Below, piece after piece: positions 35,838 to 43,994 of a stretch of DNA of 64,000 nucleotides (positions are counted from its first letter, which is position 1; every line of letters starts with the position of its first letter). The translations under genes and the position numbers were made by a program. The stretch lies in contig CP046522.1 of assembly GCA_009738435.1 (NCBI GenBank), forward strand, positions 121,249-185,248. The letters run 5' to 3'. This DNA comes from Clostridium bovifaecis (GTDB lineage: Bacteria > Bacillota > Clostridia > Clostridiales > Clostridiaceae). Below the pieces are notes generated by a model. That model saw nothing but the letters and a program-made list of their open reading frames with translations. It made no database searches and had not been told where the DNA came from.

Positions 35838-36128
35838 AGCTTCCTTTATGTACACTCTAACTCCATAAGCTAAACTAAGCAAAACCACTGCAGAATATAT
35901 CCACCAAGTATTTGCTCCCATAGTATTTGAAAGTAAAGGGGCTGCTACATTTGATATACCTATTATTAGTATACAGATTCCAAGGGAATTAGCTACCTTA
36001 TCTTTGTTTTTTACGGTTTTAGTATAGCCAGTAATCAAAAACAAGTTTTTCTTTATACCTACCATGTAGGCAAAAAATATTAGTCCAAAACCTGTTACTA
36101 TCATTAATAATTCTTGAAGTGGGAACAT
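35835..36128 (-). CDS. DUF3784-like small membrane protein
   Basis: A 97-residue protein with three hydrophobic segments (MIVTGFGLIFFAYMVGI, LGICILIIGISNVAAPL, WWIYSAVVLLSLAYGV). The turn KKNLFLITGYT followed by KDKVANSLG resembles DUF3784 membrane proteins of Firmicutes. Monocistronic, divergent from the second glucosaminidase gene. Function unknown. Confidence 0.65.
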   Translation of the reverse strand: MFPLQELLMIVTGFGLIFFAYMVGIKKNLFLITGYTKTVKNKDKVANSLGICILIIGISNVAAPLLSNTMGANTWWIYSAVVLLSLAYGVRVYIKEA

Positions 36129-36289
36129 ATGACCTCTCCTTCCATTGTCAGTATATTGTTATAAATTAATTAATTTAATAATACCACTGAAATCAACTTT
36201 TGTTTACGTAAATATATTAAAAAGTTCTTCTAAAGAACGATAATATATAAGTTGTGCGTAAAAAGATTAATTTTATAGGAGGTGCTCGA

Positions 36290-37837
36290 GTGAGACGAAT
36301 ATTAAATGTAGCCAAGGCAGTAATGATAGCTGCTATTATTTCATCACTGTCTTCAGTGGTTTTTGCCGCTGGCACAGATTTTATTGAAATGCCCGCAAAG
36401 ACTGGAGTGAGTATAAACAAGCCATGGACTGCAAAATTTAATCTAGACCTAGATCAAAACACAATCAATAACACAAATGTCTTGGTTAAGGATAGCAAGG
36501 GAAGCATACTAAAAGTAGCTGTGTCTCCAGGAAAGGATACTAGGTCAATAATCATATATCCGCCTACAGGAGGATATATACCAGGGGGAGCTTATTCTCT
36601 TGAGCTAGGCAGTGCAATAAAGAGCAAAAATGGAATTAATTTACCTAAAGTGGCTAAGATGGCTTTTACAGCTTCAAAGCAGTATGAAGATTCTACTAGC
36701 TACTCAGGATTACCAGCTATTAAGGATATAAGTATTGTGGAAAAACCTGTTTTGCAAAATACAAGGACAAGCTTTAAAATATCCTCTGATTACACTGGGA
36801 ATGTTCAATATAGAGTATTTCTTTTCAAGTACTCTGATGAGGTCTTAGACAATTCTAACGTAGGCAGATATTCCAATGTGGCATATACAGAGCTCACTAA
36901 AGGGTATACAAGTTCTGTAGGTGGATTGAATACATACGAATTTGCAAAAACAGAAGGTTTTGCAGCAGGTAAATACAAGCTTCTAGTCTATGTAAAGACT
37001 GCTGGAAAGCAGGGAGCAAATAAAGACAGTAACACTGATTTTGATAACTATTATACTACATATTTTAAGGTTCTTGATAAAAATATAATACAATCAGTTC
37101 CAGTTAATTCTACTATAGTATATACTCAATATAATAAAACTTTAGAAGAGGCTGTTAAAGCTCAAATACCTAAAGGAGCACCAGTATATAGTGAGACTAC
37201 TGGGTGGATGAATGCAAATTACGGCTTATTAAGATATTACATGAATCCAAATAATTTTTTGGATGATTTTGGGAAATACCAATTTTTAAGGCTGAATTAT
37301 ATGGATGTTACTGCTGAAGACTTAAATATTTTACTTAAAGATAAAGGTGTTTTAAATAGCAAAGGAGAGGTATTTCTAAAAGCTGCTAAGGATAATGATA
37401 TAAATCCTATTTATCTTGTATCCCATGCATTGCTTGAAAGTGGAAATGGGACTTCTAGATTAGCTACCGGGATTGCTGTAAGCTCAGTGAATGGAGCATC
37501 GGTCGAAACAAAGACTACTTATAATATGTTTGGTGTACATGCCTATGATGAGAATCCGGACAAGTTTGGTTCCGAATATGCATATACACAGGGATGGTTT
37601 AGCGTAGACGCAGCGATTTTAGGTGGAGCTAAGTTTATTGGAAGTAATTATATAAATAGAGCTGGAGAAAAGCAAAACACTCTTTATAAAATGAGATGGG
37701 ATATAAATTATCTATCTTATCCTCATCAATATGCTACGGATATTGGTTGGGCACGCAAGCAGATTTCAAGAATTAAAGAAATGGTAGAACAATGTAAAAC
37801 GGCTAAGCCTGTATTTGAAATACCAAAGTTTAATTAA
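36290..37837 (+). CDS. Secreted beta-N-acetylglucosaminidase, paralogue
   Basis: A 515-residue secreted hydrolase with the same build as the gene at 32824: signal peptide (VMIAAIISSLSSVVFA), Ig-like domain (WTAKFNLDLDQNTINNTNV), middle domain, and glucosaminidase domain with catalytic Glu in LVSHALLESGNGTS, then YNMFGVHAYDENP and HQYATDIGWA. It ends FEIPKFN. GTG at 36290 lies after AGGAGG; the ATG at 36254 has no ribosome site. The two paralogues are separated only by the glycosyltransferase and a small membrane gene, suggesting tandem duplication. Confidence 0.9.
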   Translation: MRRILNVAKAVMIAAIISSLSSVVFAAGTDFIEMPAKTGVSINKPWTAKFNLDLDQNTINNTNVLVKDSKGSILKVAVSPGKDTRSIIIYPPTGGYIPGGAYSLELGSAIKSKNGINLPKVAKMAFTASKQYEDSTSYSGLPAIKDISIVEKPVLQNTRTSFKISSDYTGNVQYRVFLFKYSDEVLDNSNVGRYSNVAYTELTKGYTSSVGGLNTYEFAKTEGFAAGKYKLLVYVKTAGKQGANKDSNTDFDNYYTTYFKVLDKNIIQSVPVNSTIVYTQYNKTLEEAVKAQIPKGAPVYSETTGWMNANYGLLRYYMNPNNFLDDFGKYQFLRLNYMDVTAEDLNILLKDKGVLNSKGEVFLKAAKDNDINPIYLVSHALLESGNGTSRLATGIAVSSVNGASVETKTTYNMFGVHAYDENPDKFGSEYAYTQGWFSVDAAILGGAKFIGSNYINRAGEKQNTLYKMRWDINYLSYPHQYATDIGWARKQISRIKEMVEQCKTAKPVFEIPKFN

Positions 37838-37844
37838 AAATAGG

Positions 37845-37888
37845 GGGTCAGAATACAATCTTTGTGATGAAAAATTGTGTTCTGACCC
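37845..37888. repeat. GGGTCAG hairpin, likely REP-like and terminator
   Basis: GGGTCAGAATACAAT pairs with ATTGTGTTCTGACCC, 15 bp with one G.T pair, between convergent genes. The same word GGGTCAGGATACAAT is at 21619 without its partner arm, and GAGTCAGGATATAAT at about 11758. It can act as a terminator here, but recurrence suggests a mobile repeat. Confidence 0.7.
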
Positions 37889-37899
37889 TAAAGTTTTTA

Positions 37900-38484
37900 T
37901 TAAAATTGGTGATTTAACAGGTCCGTCCCGTCATAATTTACTTGGCAGTCTACTTTTCTTTCTCTAGCATATTTTATAAAGCTGGATAAATCAATACCTT
38001 GTCCAGCTTTATCTGGAATATATATGGTGATAGTTCCGTTGTTATCTATATAATTCTTATCAATAATATTTTTCTTTTTAGCTTCTTCAAAAACCAATTC
38101 AAGCCCCTTGTCTATAGATTTATTTTTTAGGCTTAAAGACTTAATCAAATCTCTACCTGATGAACGAGTAGCTTTAATATCAACTATTTTGTTCCATTTA
38201 TTAACCTTAAGCTGTAAGGTAGGTGGTATATTTACTATAATTGTAGTTGAAGGAGCAAAATAGTTATAAATGTTTTTTCCAAAGAAAAACAAGATAACTA
38301 TAGTTCCTATGAAAATAAGGCGTTTAATCACAGTAGAATTGGAGGTTGCAATAGGGGCAGAATATATATCGCCAATCTTTGGAACATGGCCTTGAAGTTT
38401 TAGGTTATAAAATTCACCTCGTATAGTTCTTACACAAACATAATTTTTATCAACCTTTACTACTACACCAGTTATTCTTTTCAT
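37900..38484 (-). CDS. RsgI-type anti-sigma factor, second copy
   Basis: A 194-residue membrane protein. The N-terminal RsgI_N domain (ITGVVVKVDKNYVCVRTIRG, about 1-50) would hold SigI in the cytoplasm. One membrane helix (LIFIGTIVILFFFG, about 64-80) is followed by an extracellular part with IIVNIPPTLQLKVNKWNKIV, related to the processed domain of RsgI proteins. It is paralogous to the gene just upstream (38495-39393), and starts ten bases after it. A tandem second anti-sigma gene is unusual; it may tune or replace the frameshifted first copy. Confidence 0.8.
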   Translation of the reverse strand: MKRITGVVVKVDKNYVCVRTIRGEFYNLKLQGHVPKIGDIYSAPIATSNSTVIKRLIFIGTIVILFFFGKNIYNYFAPSTTIIVNIPPTLQLKVNKWNKIVDIKATRSSGRDLIKSLSLKNKSIDKGLELVFEEAKKKNIIDKNYIDNNGTITIYIPDKAGQGIDLSSFIKYARERKVDCQVNYDGTDLLNHQF

Positions 38485-38494
38485 TTATAGTCAC

Positions 38495-39393
38495 CTACTT
38501 AGATTTATGGCTTTTATTAGATTCCTCTTTGTCGTTAACTTTTTTTTTATTATTTTTATCTTTTGGATAGTCCTTTGATGATTCGTTTTGTTCATTATTA
38601 CTCTTTAAGTTCCCTTTCATTTCATCTTTAGAGTTATTTTTAAGGTTATTGTCTAAGTCTTTACCATTAGGAACCTTATTATGAGAGTTAGTATTTATCT
38701 TATTCTTATTATAAGAATTATTAGGAACTCCATTTTCCACTTCATCTTTATTAGAAGAACCAGGAGAATTGGAATTTATATTAGAGTTCTCTTTTTCAGT
38801 TTTCATATCAGGACTATTTAAGTTTTTACCATCATCTTCTATTATATCAGTTTTATTAAGGTTTGCACCATTACTTTTATTATAATTAACTTGAACATCT
38901 AATTTTTTTCTTTAGAGGAGTCTTTAAAGTTGGATAAATCTAAGTCTTTATTTTTTTCAGAAGTAATATCTAGAGATATCTTTTCTTCTTTATTCTCGTA
39001 CTTTTCAACAAGAAGATTCAAACCATCATTAATATTCTTATTTTTTACGTTCAAAGAATTTAGTAGGTTTTCTCCTTCTTTATTTAAAGGAGCAGTTTTT
39101 ATTATTTTATTCCACCTGTTTAATTTGAGCTCTAAGGAGGTATTTAAAGTTACTGATGCAGTAGGAGTATAGTATGCATAGGCAATTCCACCTGTAGATA
39201 TAAATACAAGAAGAGAAGCTGCTACAGTTGCATATTTATAAAATGGTATCTTATTAACTTGGGAGCTAGTATATACGCTTCCAATTGTAGGAATAGTCCC
39301 TTTAATTTTTACTTCTAAGAACTCACCACCAGGGGTCATTATACAAGCCTTTTTATTTTTAATTTCCATAACTATGCCAGTTCTATCCGCCAT
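38495..39393 (-). CDS. rsgI: RsgI-type anti-sigma factor, frame shift at an A7 run
   Basis: The first part (MADRTGIVMEIKNKKACIMT onward, 164 codons) has the RsgI_N domain, one membrane helix (YATVAASLLVFISTGGIAYAY) and the extracellular SVTLNTSLELKLNRWNKII segment. It stops at 38899. After an A7 run (38903-38909, as T7 on plus) the -1 frame stays open to 38495 and encodes a 130-residue Asn/Lys/Ser-rich tail, the low-complexity kind that joins RsgI to outer sensor domains. The codons GAA AAA AAT form A AAA AAT, a -1 slippery site giving exactly this frame. A missing A would give the same result. Overlaps the sigI stop by 11 bases. Confidence 0.82.
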
Positions 39394-40078
39394 TATTTTC
39401 ACCAACCTTTATATTTAGATAAGATTTTATATAAGGATACTCATCGCTAGAAAGTATAAGTATCAAGGTAAGTAGATATCTTCGCCATTTTTCTATGTAC
39501 TTTTTCCTTAATCCTGTAAGCATAGCTATTTGACTTACAGGAAGAAGATGTTTGCCTTTTATATACTTTAAAATGTCTTCATTAGCTGAGCATATTAAAG
39601 CCAGATTCAATAAATTACTCCTGGTGTCTACGTGAGATGGAGAAGATTTTATAAGATCATTAAGACTTAGCTTGTACCTTGCAAGCTCTTTAGAAAAAAG
39701 CGCAATCTCTTCAGCTCTCTTTTGATTTTCTACGTCTATTTCATACTGAGTAATTGATGCTTTATAGTCTAAGTAGTTGTCTCCATCTATTTCATTACTA
39801 GTGTCATCGAATAGTAAATAAGGAGTATTTTTAGATTTCCTAAAAAAGTCTATAAGGGAGTTTTTTATTATAACAGCTGTATAGCTAAAGAAGTTACCTT
39901 TATTTTCACTATAGGAGTTGCAAGCGTTATTAAAGGCAATAAGGGCAACGCTAAGCTCTTCATCATTAGTCCAATCTAAGTTTCTTTTACAAGTTTTATA
40001 AGCTGCATTATATATAAACTTTTTATTTTCTTCTATAAATTTATCCCTATTCTTCTTTATTAGTTCTGCTACGCTCAT
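39383..40078 (-). CDS. sigI: RNA polymerase sigma factor SigI
   Basis: A 231-residue SigI. Region 2 is seen in EENKKFIYNAAYKTCKRNLD, WTNDEELSVALIAFNNACNS, and FFSYTAVIIKNSLIDFFRKS; the C-terminal SigI-C domain ends with MLTGLRKKYIEKWRRYLLTL, the recognition helix. SigI is held by membrane RsgI and responds to heat in Bacillus and to polysaccharide in cellulolytic clostridia. The start is ATG behind AGAGGTG. A candidate autoregulated promoter lies at 40135-40163. Confidence 0.93.
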   Translation of the reverse strand: MSVAELIKKNRDKFIEENKKFIYNAAYKTCKRNLDWTNDEELSVALIAFNNACNSYSENKGNFFSYTAVIIKNSLIDFFRKSKNTPYLLFDDTSNEIDGDNYLDYKASITQYEIDVENQKRAEEIALFSKELARYKLSLNDLIKSSPSHVDTRSNLLNLALICSANEDILKYIKGKHLLPVSQIAMLTGLRKKYIEKWRRYLLTLILILSSDEYPYIKSYLNIKVGENNGG

Positions 40079-40134
40079 TGCATCACCTCTTTTTTATAAG
40101 CGTGCTTCAAGTATATAATAATTTCCTCTATACA

Positions 40135-40163
40135 TACGTATTTTACCTTATATTTAAAGGGGG
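40135..40163 (-). promoter_or_regulatory. Candidate SigI-type promoter of sigI
   Basis: On the minus strand CCCTCCCCC is followed 20 bases later by TACGTATGTATA. SigI promoters are known to have a C-rich -35 and a CGAA/CGTA-like -10. The same C-tract plus TACGTA is found before the secreted protein gene at 41051. Leader to ATG is about 55 bases. Confidence 0.5.
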
Positions 40164-40519
40164 AGGGTAGAACAAAATATTACCAAGGAACTAAGAGGAA
40201 ATAATATTGAGTTATAATGTAATAATTTTGGTTAGGAAATTTGGATACTATGAGAAGGTTTGCAGGTAAAGGACTAGTTCAATACTGATAGAAGCTAGAG
40301 GTAGAAAAGTATAAAATAGAATGCAGAGTATAAAAAAGTGATTTAAACTACATTAAAAGTCATAGCAATGGATATATAGGAAAGAGAAAATTGAAAAAAT
40401 TATTATATGGTTTTAATAAACGATAGGAAATAAGCTTGGGTATGGAATAAATGTTTGATATATTAGGAAAATCTAAAATATAAAATTAATCTTTATCTAA
40501 TTATTTTGAGGTGAGGTTT
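40164..40519. other. Intergenic region between sigI and DUF2809 gene
   Basis: About 350 AT-rich bases with no recognised ORF, RNA or repeat apart from the sigI promoter candidate at its left edge. Confidence 0.5.
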
Positions 40520-40924
40520 ATGAATGATGAAAGGAATAGGTTACTATACGGACTTTTAATAATTATAGTAATGTTAATAGGAATAAGTACAAGAAAATAT
40601 CCTATGTTATTTCCAATGTGGTTTGCAAAATACGCGGGAGATACTCTTTGGGCTCTAATGATATTTCTATGCATGGGATTTGTATTTAATAAGTGGTCAA
40701 TAAAAAAGATAGTAGAAGCAGCCTTAGCATTTTCATTTCTTGTTGAGATTAGCCAATTGTACCATAAGCCATGGATAGACAATGTCAGACTCACAAGGTT
40801 AGGAAGTTTAATTTTAGGTTACGGGTTTTTATGGAGCGATTTAGTTTGTTATATAGTTGGAATTATAATTGGAGCTTTACTAGAGATAGTTCTGGGGATG
40901 ATAAGAATAAACCTACATGTATAA
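40520..40924 (+). CDS. DUF2809 membrane protein
   Basis: A 134-residue membrane protein with four hydrophobic segments. GISTRKYPMLFPMWFAKYAG, GDTLWALMIFLCMGF and FLVEISQLYHKPWIDNVR are hallmarks of DUF2809 (VanZ-like superfamily). ATG 40520 is right after GAGGTGAGG. Function unknown. Monocistronic. Confidence 0.88.
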   Translation: MNDERNRLLYGLLIIIVMLIGISTRKYPMLFPMWFAKYAGDTLWALMIFLCMGFVFNKWSIKKIVEAALAFSFLVEISQLYHKPWIDNVRLTRLGSLILGYGFLWSDLVCYIVGIIIGALLEIVLGMIRINLHV

Positions 40925-40976
40925 GAAAATTATGGTTTTGCCATTTAACTAAAAAATTCGCAAAGTTTTTTACTCG

Positions 40977-41004
40977 CCCCCCTAAAATGAAAAATAACTA
41001 CGTA
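40977..41004 (+). promoter_or_regulatory. Candidate SigI-type promoter of the secreted protein gene
   Basis: CCCCCC (40977-40982) and, after 16 bases, TACGTACATATATG (40999-41012) about 40-50 bases before the start of the next gene. Spacing and -10 sequence mirror the motif before sigI. Confidence 0.5.
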
Positions 41005-41050
41005 CATATATGCAGAAAACAGAGAAAAACATATTAGGGAGGAATAAATC

Positions 41051-42415
41051 ATGAAAAAATTAAAGATATTTGTAGTAACAGTAGCAATGCTTGCGAATAT
41101 TGGGGGAACTGCTTTAGCAGATGGAGTAGAATCTTTAAAGGATACTGCAGGAATTACTCCTGATAGTGTTTTATATGGGATAGATAAATCCTTAGAAAAT
41201 GTTAAATTGACTTTAACATTTAGTGACGAGAACAAGGCAGAAGCTTTAGCTGATATAGCTGAAGAAAGACTTGGAGAATCAGAAGCCATGGTTGAAGCTG
41301 GAAAAGAAGATTTAGCACAAGGAGCTATTGATGCATATAGCAGCAATATGGAAACTGCTAACGAAATACTTCAGCAGATAATAGAAGAAACTGAAGGAAA
41401 AGAAATAGTAGGAAGCCCAACAGATGAGGAAACTAACGAAAGTGTACAACCTGTAGACACAGCACAAGAAGAAGTTGTAACTACTACAGAGGAAAATACA
41501 GCTGCAGAAGAAACTACAAACACAACTGAAGTCACTCCAGCAGAAGAAACAACTACTACAACTGAAAATACAACAACTGAAGAAGCAACTGAAGAAAATA
41601 CAGAAGTAACTGGAGATACTAATTCAGAAACTCCAGAAAAAGTTGATAAAGAAGAAGTAAAATTAGATGAAGAAAAAAATCAAGAATTAAAAGAATTAGA
41701 AGAGAAAATAGTTGCAAAGCAAGAAAAAGCTATAGAAGTATTAAAAGCTATACAAGAAAAAGTTTCAGATAACGCTAAGGAAACTATTGCAGCTGTAATA
41801 GAAATGCAAACAATTAAAAAAGAAGCTATAATTGAAATGGTTGAAAAGAGACATGAGTTAAATGCAGCCAGAAAAGAAATGGCAGAAGATATTACTAAGG
41901 TAGAAGATGCAAAGAAGGCTGGAGATGAAGAGACTGTTAAAGCTGCAGAAGAAGCTCTAAAAGCTAGCGCTGAAAAACTTGTTAATTCTAAAGTAGCTTT
42001 CAAAGAAGCGTTTACAGATAACAAAATGATTAACAAAGAAGCGAAAAACCTAAATAAAGAATTAAGAAAAGATTTACATAAAGAAGTTAAAGAAGGAAAT
42101 ATTACAAAAGAAGAAGCTAAGGAAGCTTTAAAAGCAGTTAAGACAAACAATGGTAATGGACAATTAAAGGATGCTGTAGACAAAGTAGATGAAATAAAAG
42201 CAGATGAAGAAAGTAATAGTGATGTAAAAGTAGCAGAAAAAGTTAAAAAAGAAGCAGCAGAAAAAGCTAAAAAAGAAATGAAAGATAGAGAAGAAAAAGC
42301 AAAAGAAAACATGAAAAACAAGGAAGAAAAAGCTAAAGAAAAAGTAGAAAAGGCTAAGGAAAAGGCAAAAGAAAATCAAGAAAAAGTTAAAGAGCAAAAG
42401 GAAAAGAATAACTAA
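41051..42415 (+). CDS. Secreted DUF5667 protein with repetitive coiled-coil tail
   Basis: A 454-residue secreted protein. Signal peptide (IFVVTVAMLANIGGTALA), then a DUF5667 domain (about 28-118: ITPDSVLYGIDKSLENVKLT, LADIAEERLGESEAMV). A Thr/Glu-rich linker of TTTTENTTTEEATEEN type (about 130-200) leads to helical repeats and a last 100 residues rich in Lys/Glu/Ala (EKAKEKAKENQEKVK). Base composition is very A-rich there. DUF5667 is often tied to sigma/anti-sigma loci; here a SigI-like promoter precedes it. Role unknown, perhaps in cell surface structure. Confidence 0.8.
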   Translation: MKKLKIFVVTVAMLANIGGTALADGVESLKDTAGITPDSVLYGIDKSLENVKLTLTFSDENKAEALADIAEERLGESEAMVEAGKEDLAQGAIDAYSSNMETANEILQQIIEETEGKEIVGSPTDEETNESVQPVDTAQEEVVTTTEENTAAEETTNTTEVTPAEETTTTTENTTTEEATEENTEVTGDTNSETPEKVDKEEVKLDEEKNQELKELEEKIVAKQEKAIEVLKAIQEKVSDNAKETIAAVIEMQTIKKEAIIEMVEKRHELNAARKEMAEDITKVEDAKKAGDEETVKAAEEALKASAEKLVNSKVAFKEAFTDNKMINKEAKNLNKELRKDLHKEVKEGNITKEEAKEALKAVKTNNGNGQLKDAVDKVDEIKADEESNSDVKVAEKVKKEAAEKAKKEMKDREEKAKENMKNKEEKAKEKVEKAKEKAKENQEKVKEQKEKNN

Positions 42416-42452
42416 CAATTAAATTGCCACCATTACAAAAAAATAACATAAA

Positions 42453-42492
42453 AAATAAGAGAACTTGAGTTAAGAGTTCTCTTATTTTTTTG
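42453..42492 (+). terminator. Terminator of the DUF5667 gene
   Basis: Hairpin AATAAGAGAACT/AGTTCTCTTATT followed by seven T. Confidence 0.9.
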
Positions 42493-42551
42493 GTATTAAT
42501 AAATATTTGTTCTAAACCATAGTGGGGTATGGTATTATTATAGTAAATCAT

Positions 42552-42580
42552 AGAAATGTTTTGCGGCGCAAAATATTTCT
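42552..42580. repeat. 29-bp palindrome, TTTTGCGNCGCAAAA family
   Basis: AGAAATGTTTTGCG G CGCAAAATATTTCT, one mismatch. Near-identical to 47961-47989 and related to 47721-47753 and the half copy at 18471. Lies next to a GTTAGAGG tract. Confidence 0.75.
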
Positions 42581-42665
42581 AAGTTAGAGGTTAAAGCCTA
42601 AGTTAGGTGCTAAAGTGCAAGGTTAGAAAAAATAAGTTTAAGGTTTAGAGTGTAAAGTTTAAAGT
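42581..42665. repeat. GTTAGAGG-rich tract
   Basis: AAGTTAGAGGTTAAAGCC, AAGTTAGGTGCTAAAGTG, AAGGTTAGAAAAAATAAG, AAGGTTTAGAGTG: degenerate tandem copies of an AAGTTAGRG-like word, in the leader region of the thioredoxin gene. Confidence 0.6.
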
Positions 42666-42744
42666 AAATGATGTTTTATCATAGGCAAAACTAAAATTAA
42701 CTTATTAGTGCGTGCAATTTTCAATAAAGTTTGGAGGGTTAAGA

Positions 42745-43194
42745 GTGAGGAAAGAGGCAAAAGTTGCTATAATTCTAGTTCTTATTTTAGTTATTGGAGG
42801 GCTTTATTATAGTAAAAATATTAGCGGGAAAAAGAATATTAACAAAGCCGGGATTACTACTAGAGTTGATGAAATTATAAAGGTGGAAAAGGGAGAACTT
42901 AAGAAGCCAGCCATAATGCAGCTATCTACAACTACTTGTCCAGCTTGCAGAGAAATGTATCCTATTATGGAGAGTATAGATAAGAAATATGGGGATAAAG
43001 TAGTTGTGGGTATTGTATATTTAGACGATAAAGAAATTTCAGATCAAGCAAGTTATCTTGCTAAGAAATATTCAGTAATGGTAGTTCCAACTATAGTGTT
43101 TTTGGATGAATATGGCCAACAACTTATAAGACATGAGGGTTTTTTAAGTGAAGAGGAAATTACTAATATATTAAATCAAATGGGAGTGAAATAA
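42745..43194 (+). CDS. Membrane-anchored thioredoxin-fold protein
   Basis: A 149-residue protein with one N-terminal membrane anchor (VAIILVLILVIGGLYYS) and an extracytoplasmic thioredoxin domain with active site TTCPACREM (CPAC) near residue 63 and the cis-proline MVVPTIVFLD near 118. It probably reduces or rearranges disulfides outside the cell, with electrons passed by the CcdA-like protein encoded next; the stop and start overlap (TAATG). GTG 42745 is chosen by GGAGGG spacing. Confidence 0.88.
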   Translation: MRKEAKVAIILVLILVIGGLYYSKNISGKKNINKAGITTRVDEIIKVEKGELKKPAIMQLSTTTCPACREMYPIMESIDKKYGDKVVVGIVYLDDKEISDQASYLAKKYSVMVVPTIVFLDEYGQQLIRHEGFLSEEEITNILNQMGVK

Positions 43195-43880
43195 TGGAGG
43201 GATTATTAAGCGACTTCTCAAACTTGATTTCCAATAACGCATATTTAGGCATAATAATTTCCTTCTTTGCAGGAATAGCAGCCTCTTTTAGTCCTTGCGT
43301 ATTATCAACTATTCCACTTGTTGTAGGATATGTTGGGGAAGCTGGGGTAAAAGATAAAAGGACAGCATTTAAGTACTCTTTATTCTTTTCTATAGGCGTC
43401 ATGATAACTTTTACTGCTATAGGAATTATTTTTGCTCTAATCGGTCAATTTATGAGTTTTACGGGTAAGTGGTGGTATCTTATACTAGGCATAATAATGC
43501 TTTTTGTAGGCCTTCAACTTATAGGGGTGATAGGTAACGATGGTAATACATGTAGAGTTCCAAGTAAAAGAAAAGGAGTTTTAGGAGCTTTCTTTTTAGG
43601 AATATTAGGTGGAGTGCTCTCATCGCCTTGCGGAACACCTGTACTCGCAGCAATTTTGGCTTTTGTTGCTCAAAGTGGTAATGTAATTCTAGGAGCTTTA
43701 ATGCTGCTAATGTACTCACTTGGACATTCCTTATTAGTACTTCTTGCAGGGACCTCAGTAGGGTTTGTAGAGCAATTGAGTTCATCAGCAAAGACCATGG
43801 CTTTTGGAAAGATAATGAAATTAGTTTTAGGAATATTGGTTATAATATCAGGATTATATTTATTATACCTAGGGTTTTAA
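43194..43880 (+). CDS. ccdA: CcdA/DsbD-like thiol:disulfide transmembrane protein
   Basis: A 228-residue protein with six membrane helices. The paired cysteines that carry electrons are in ASFSPCVLSTIPLVVGYVG (first helix) and GVLSSPCGTPVLAAIL (fourth helix), standard for CcdA. It moves reducing power from cytoplasmic thioredoxin to the surface thioredoxin encoded just upstream, whose stop overlaps its ATG. No cytochrome c genes are near, so redox maintenance of surface or spore proteins is more likely. Confidence 0.92.
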   Translation: MEGLLSDFSNLISNNAYLGIIISFFAGIAASFSPCVLSTIPLVVGYVGEAGVKDKRTAFKYSLFFSIGVMITFTAIGIIFALIGQFMSFTGKWWYLILGIIMLFVGLQLIGVIGNDGNTCRVPSKRKGVLGAFFLGILGGVLSSPCGTPVLAAILAFVAQSGNVILGALMLLMYSLGHSLLVLLAGTSVGFVEQLSSSAKTMAFGKIMKLVLGILVIISGLYLLYLGF

Positions 43881-43892
43881 TTATAAATCTAA

Positions 43893-43938
43893 TGAGCCAT
43901 GAATAAAAGGATTAATATTTTATTCATGGCTCTTGTTA
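43893..43938 (+). terminator. Terminator after ccdA
   Basis: GAGCCATGAATAAAA/TTTTATTCATGGCTC, 15-bp stem, with T-rich tail; between convergent genes. Confidence 0.88.
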
Positions 43939-43994
43939 GTTTTCATTTTTTTAGTTATTCCAGCTTTACTAACTTCCACACATCTAAGCTGTCT

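Noticed and set aside
42164..42418. Phenylalanine-rich minus-strand frame opposite the DUF5667 tail
   Set aside because: It is the mirror of an A-rich Lys/Glu repeat; T-rich complements give such frames automatically.
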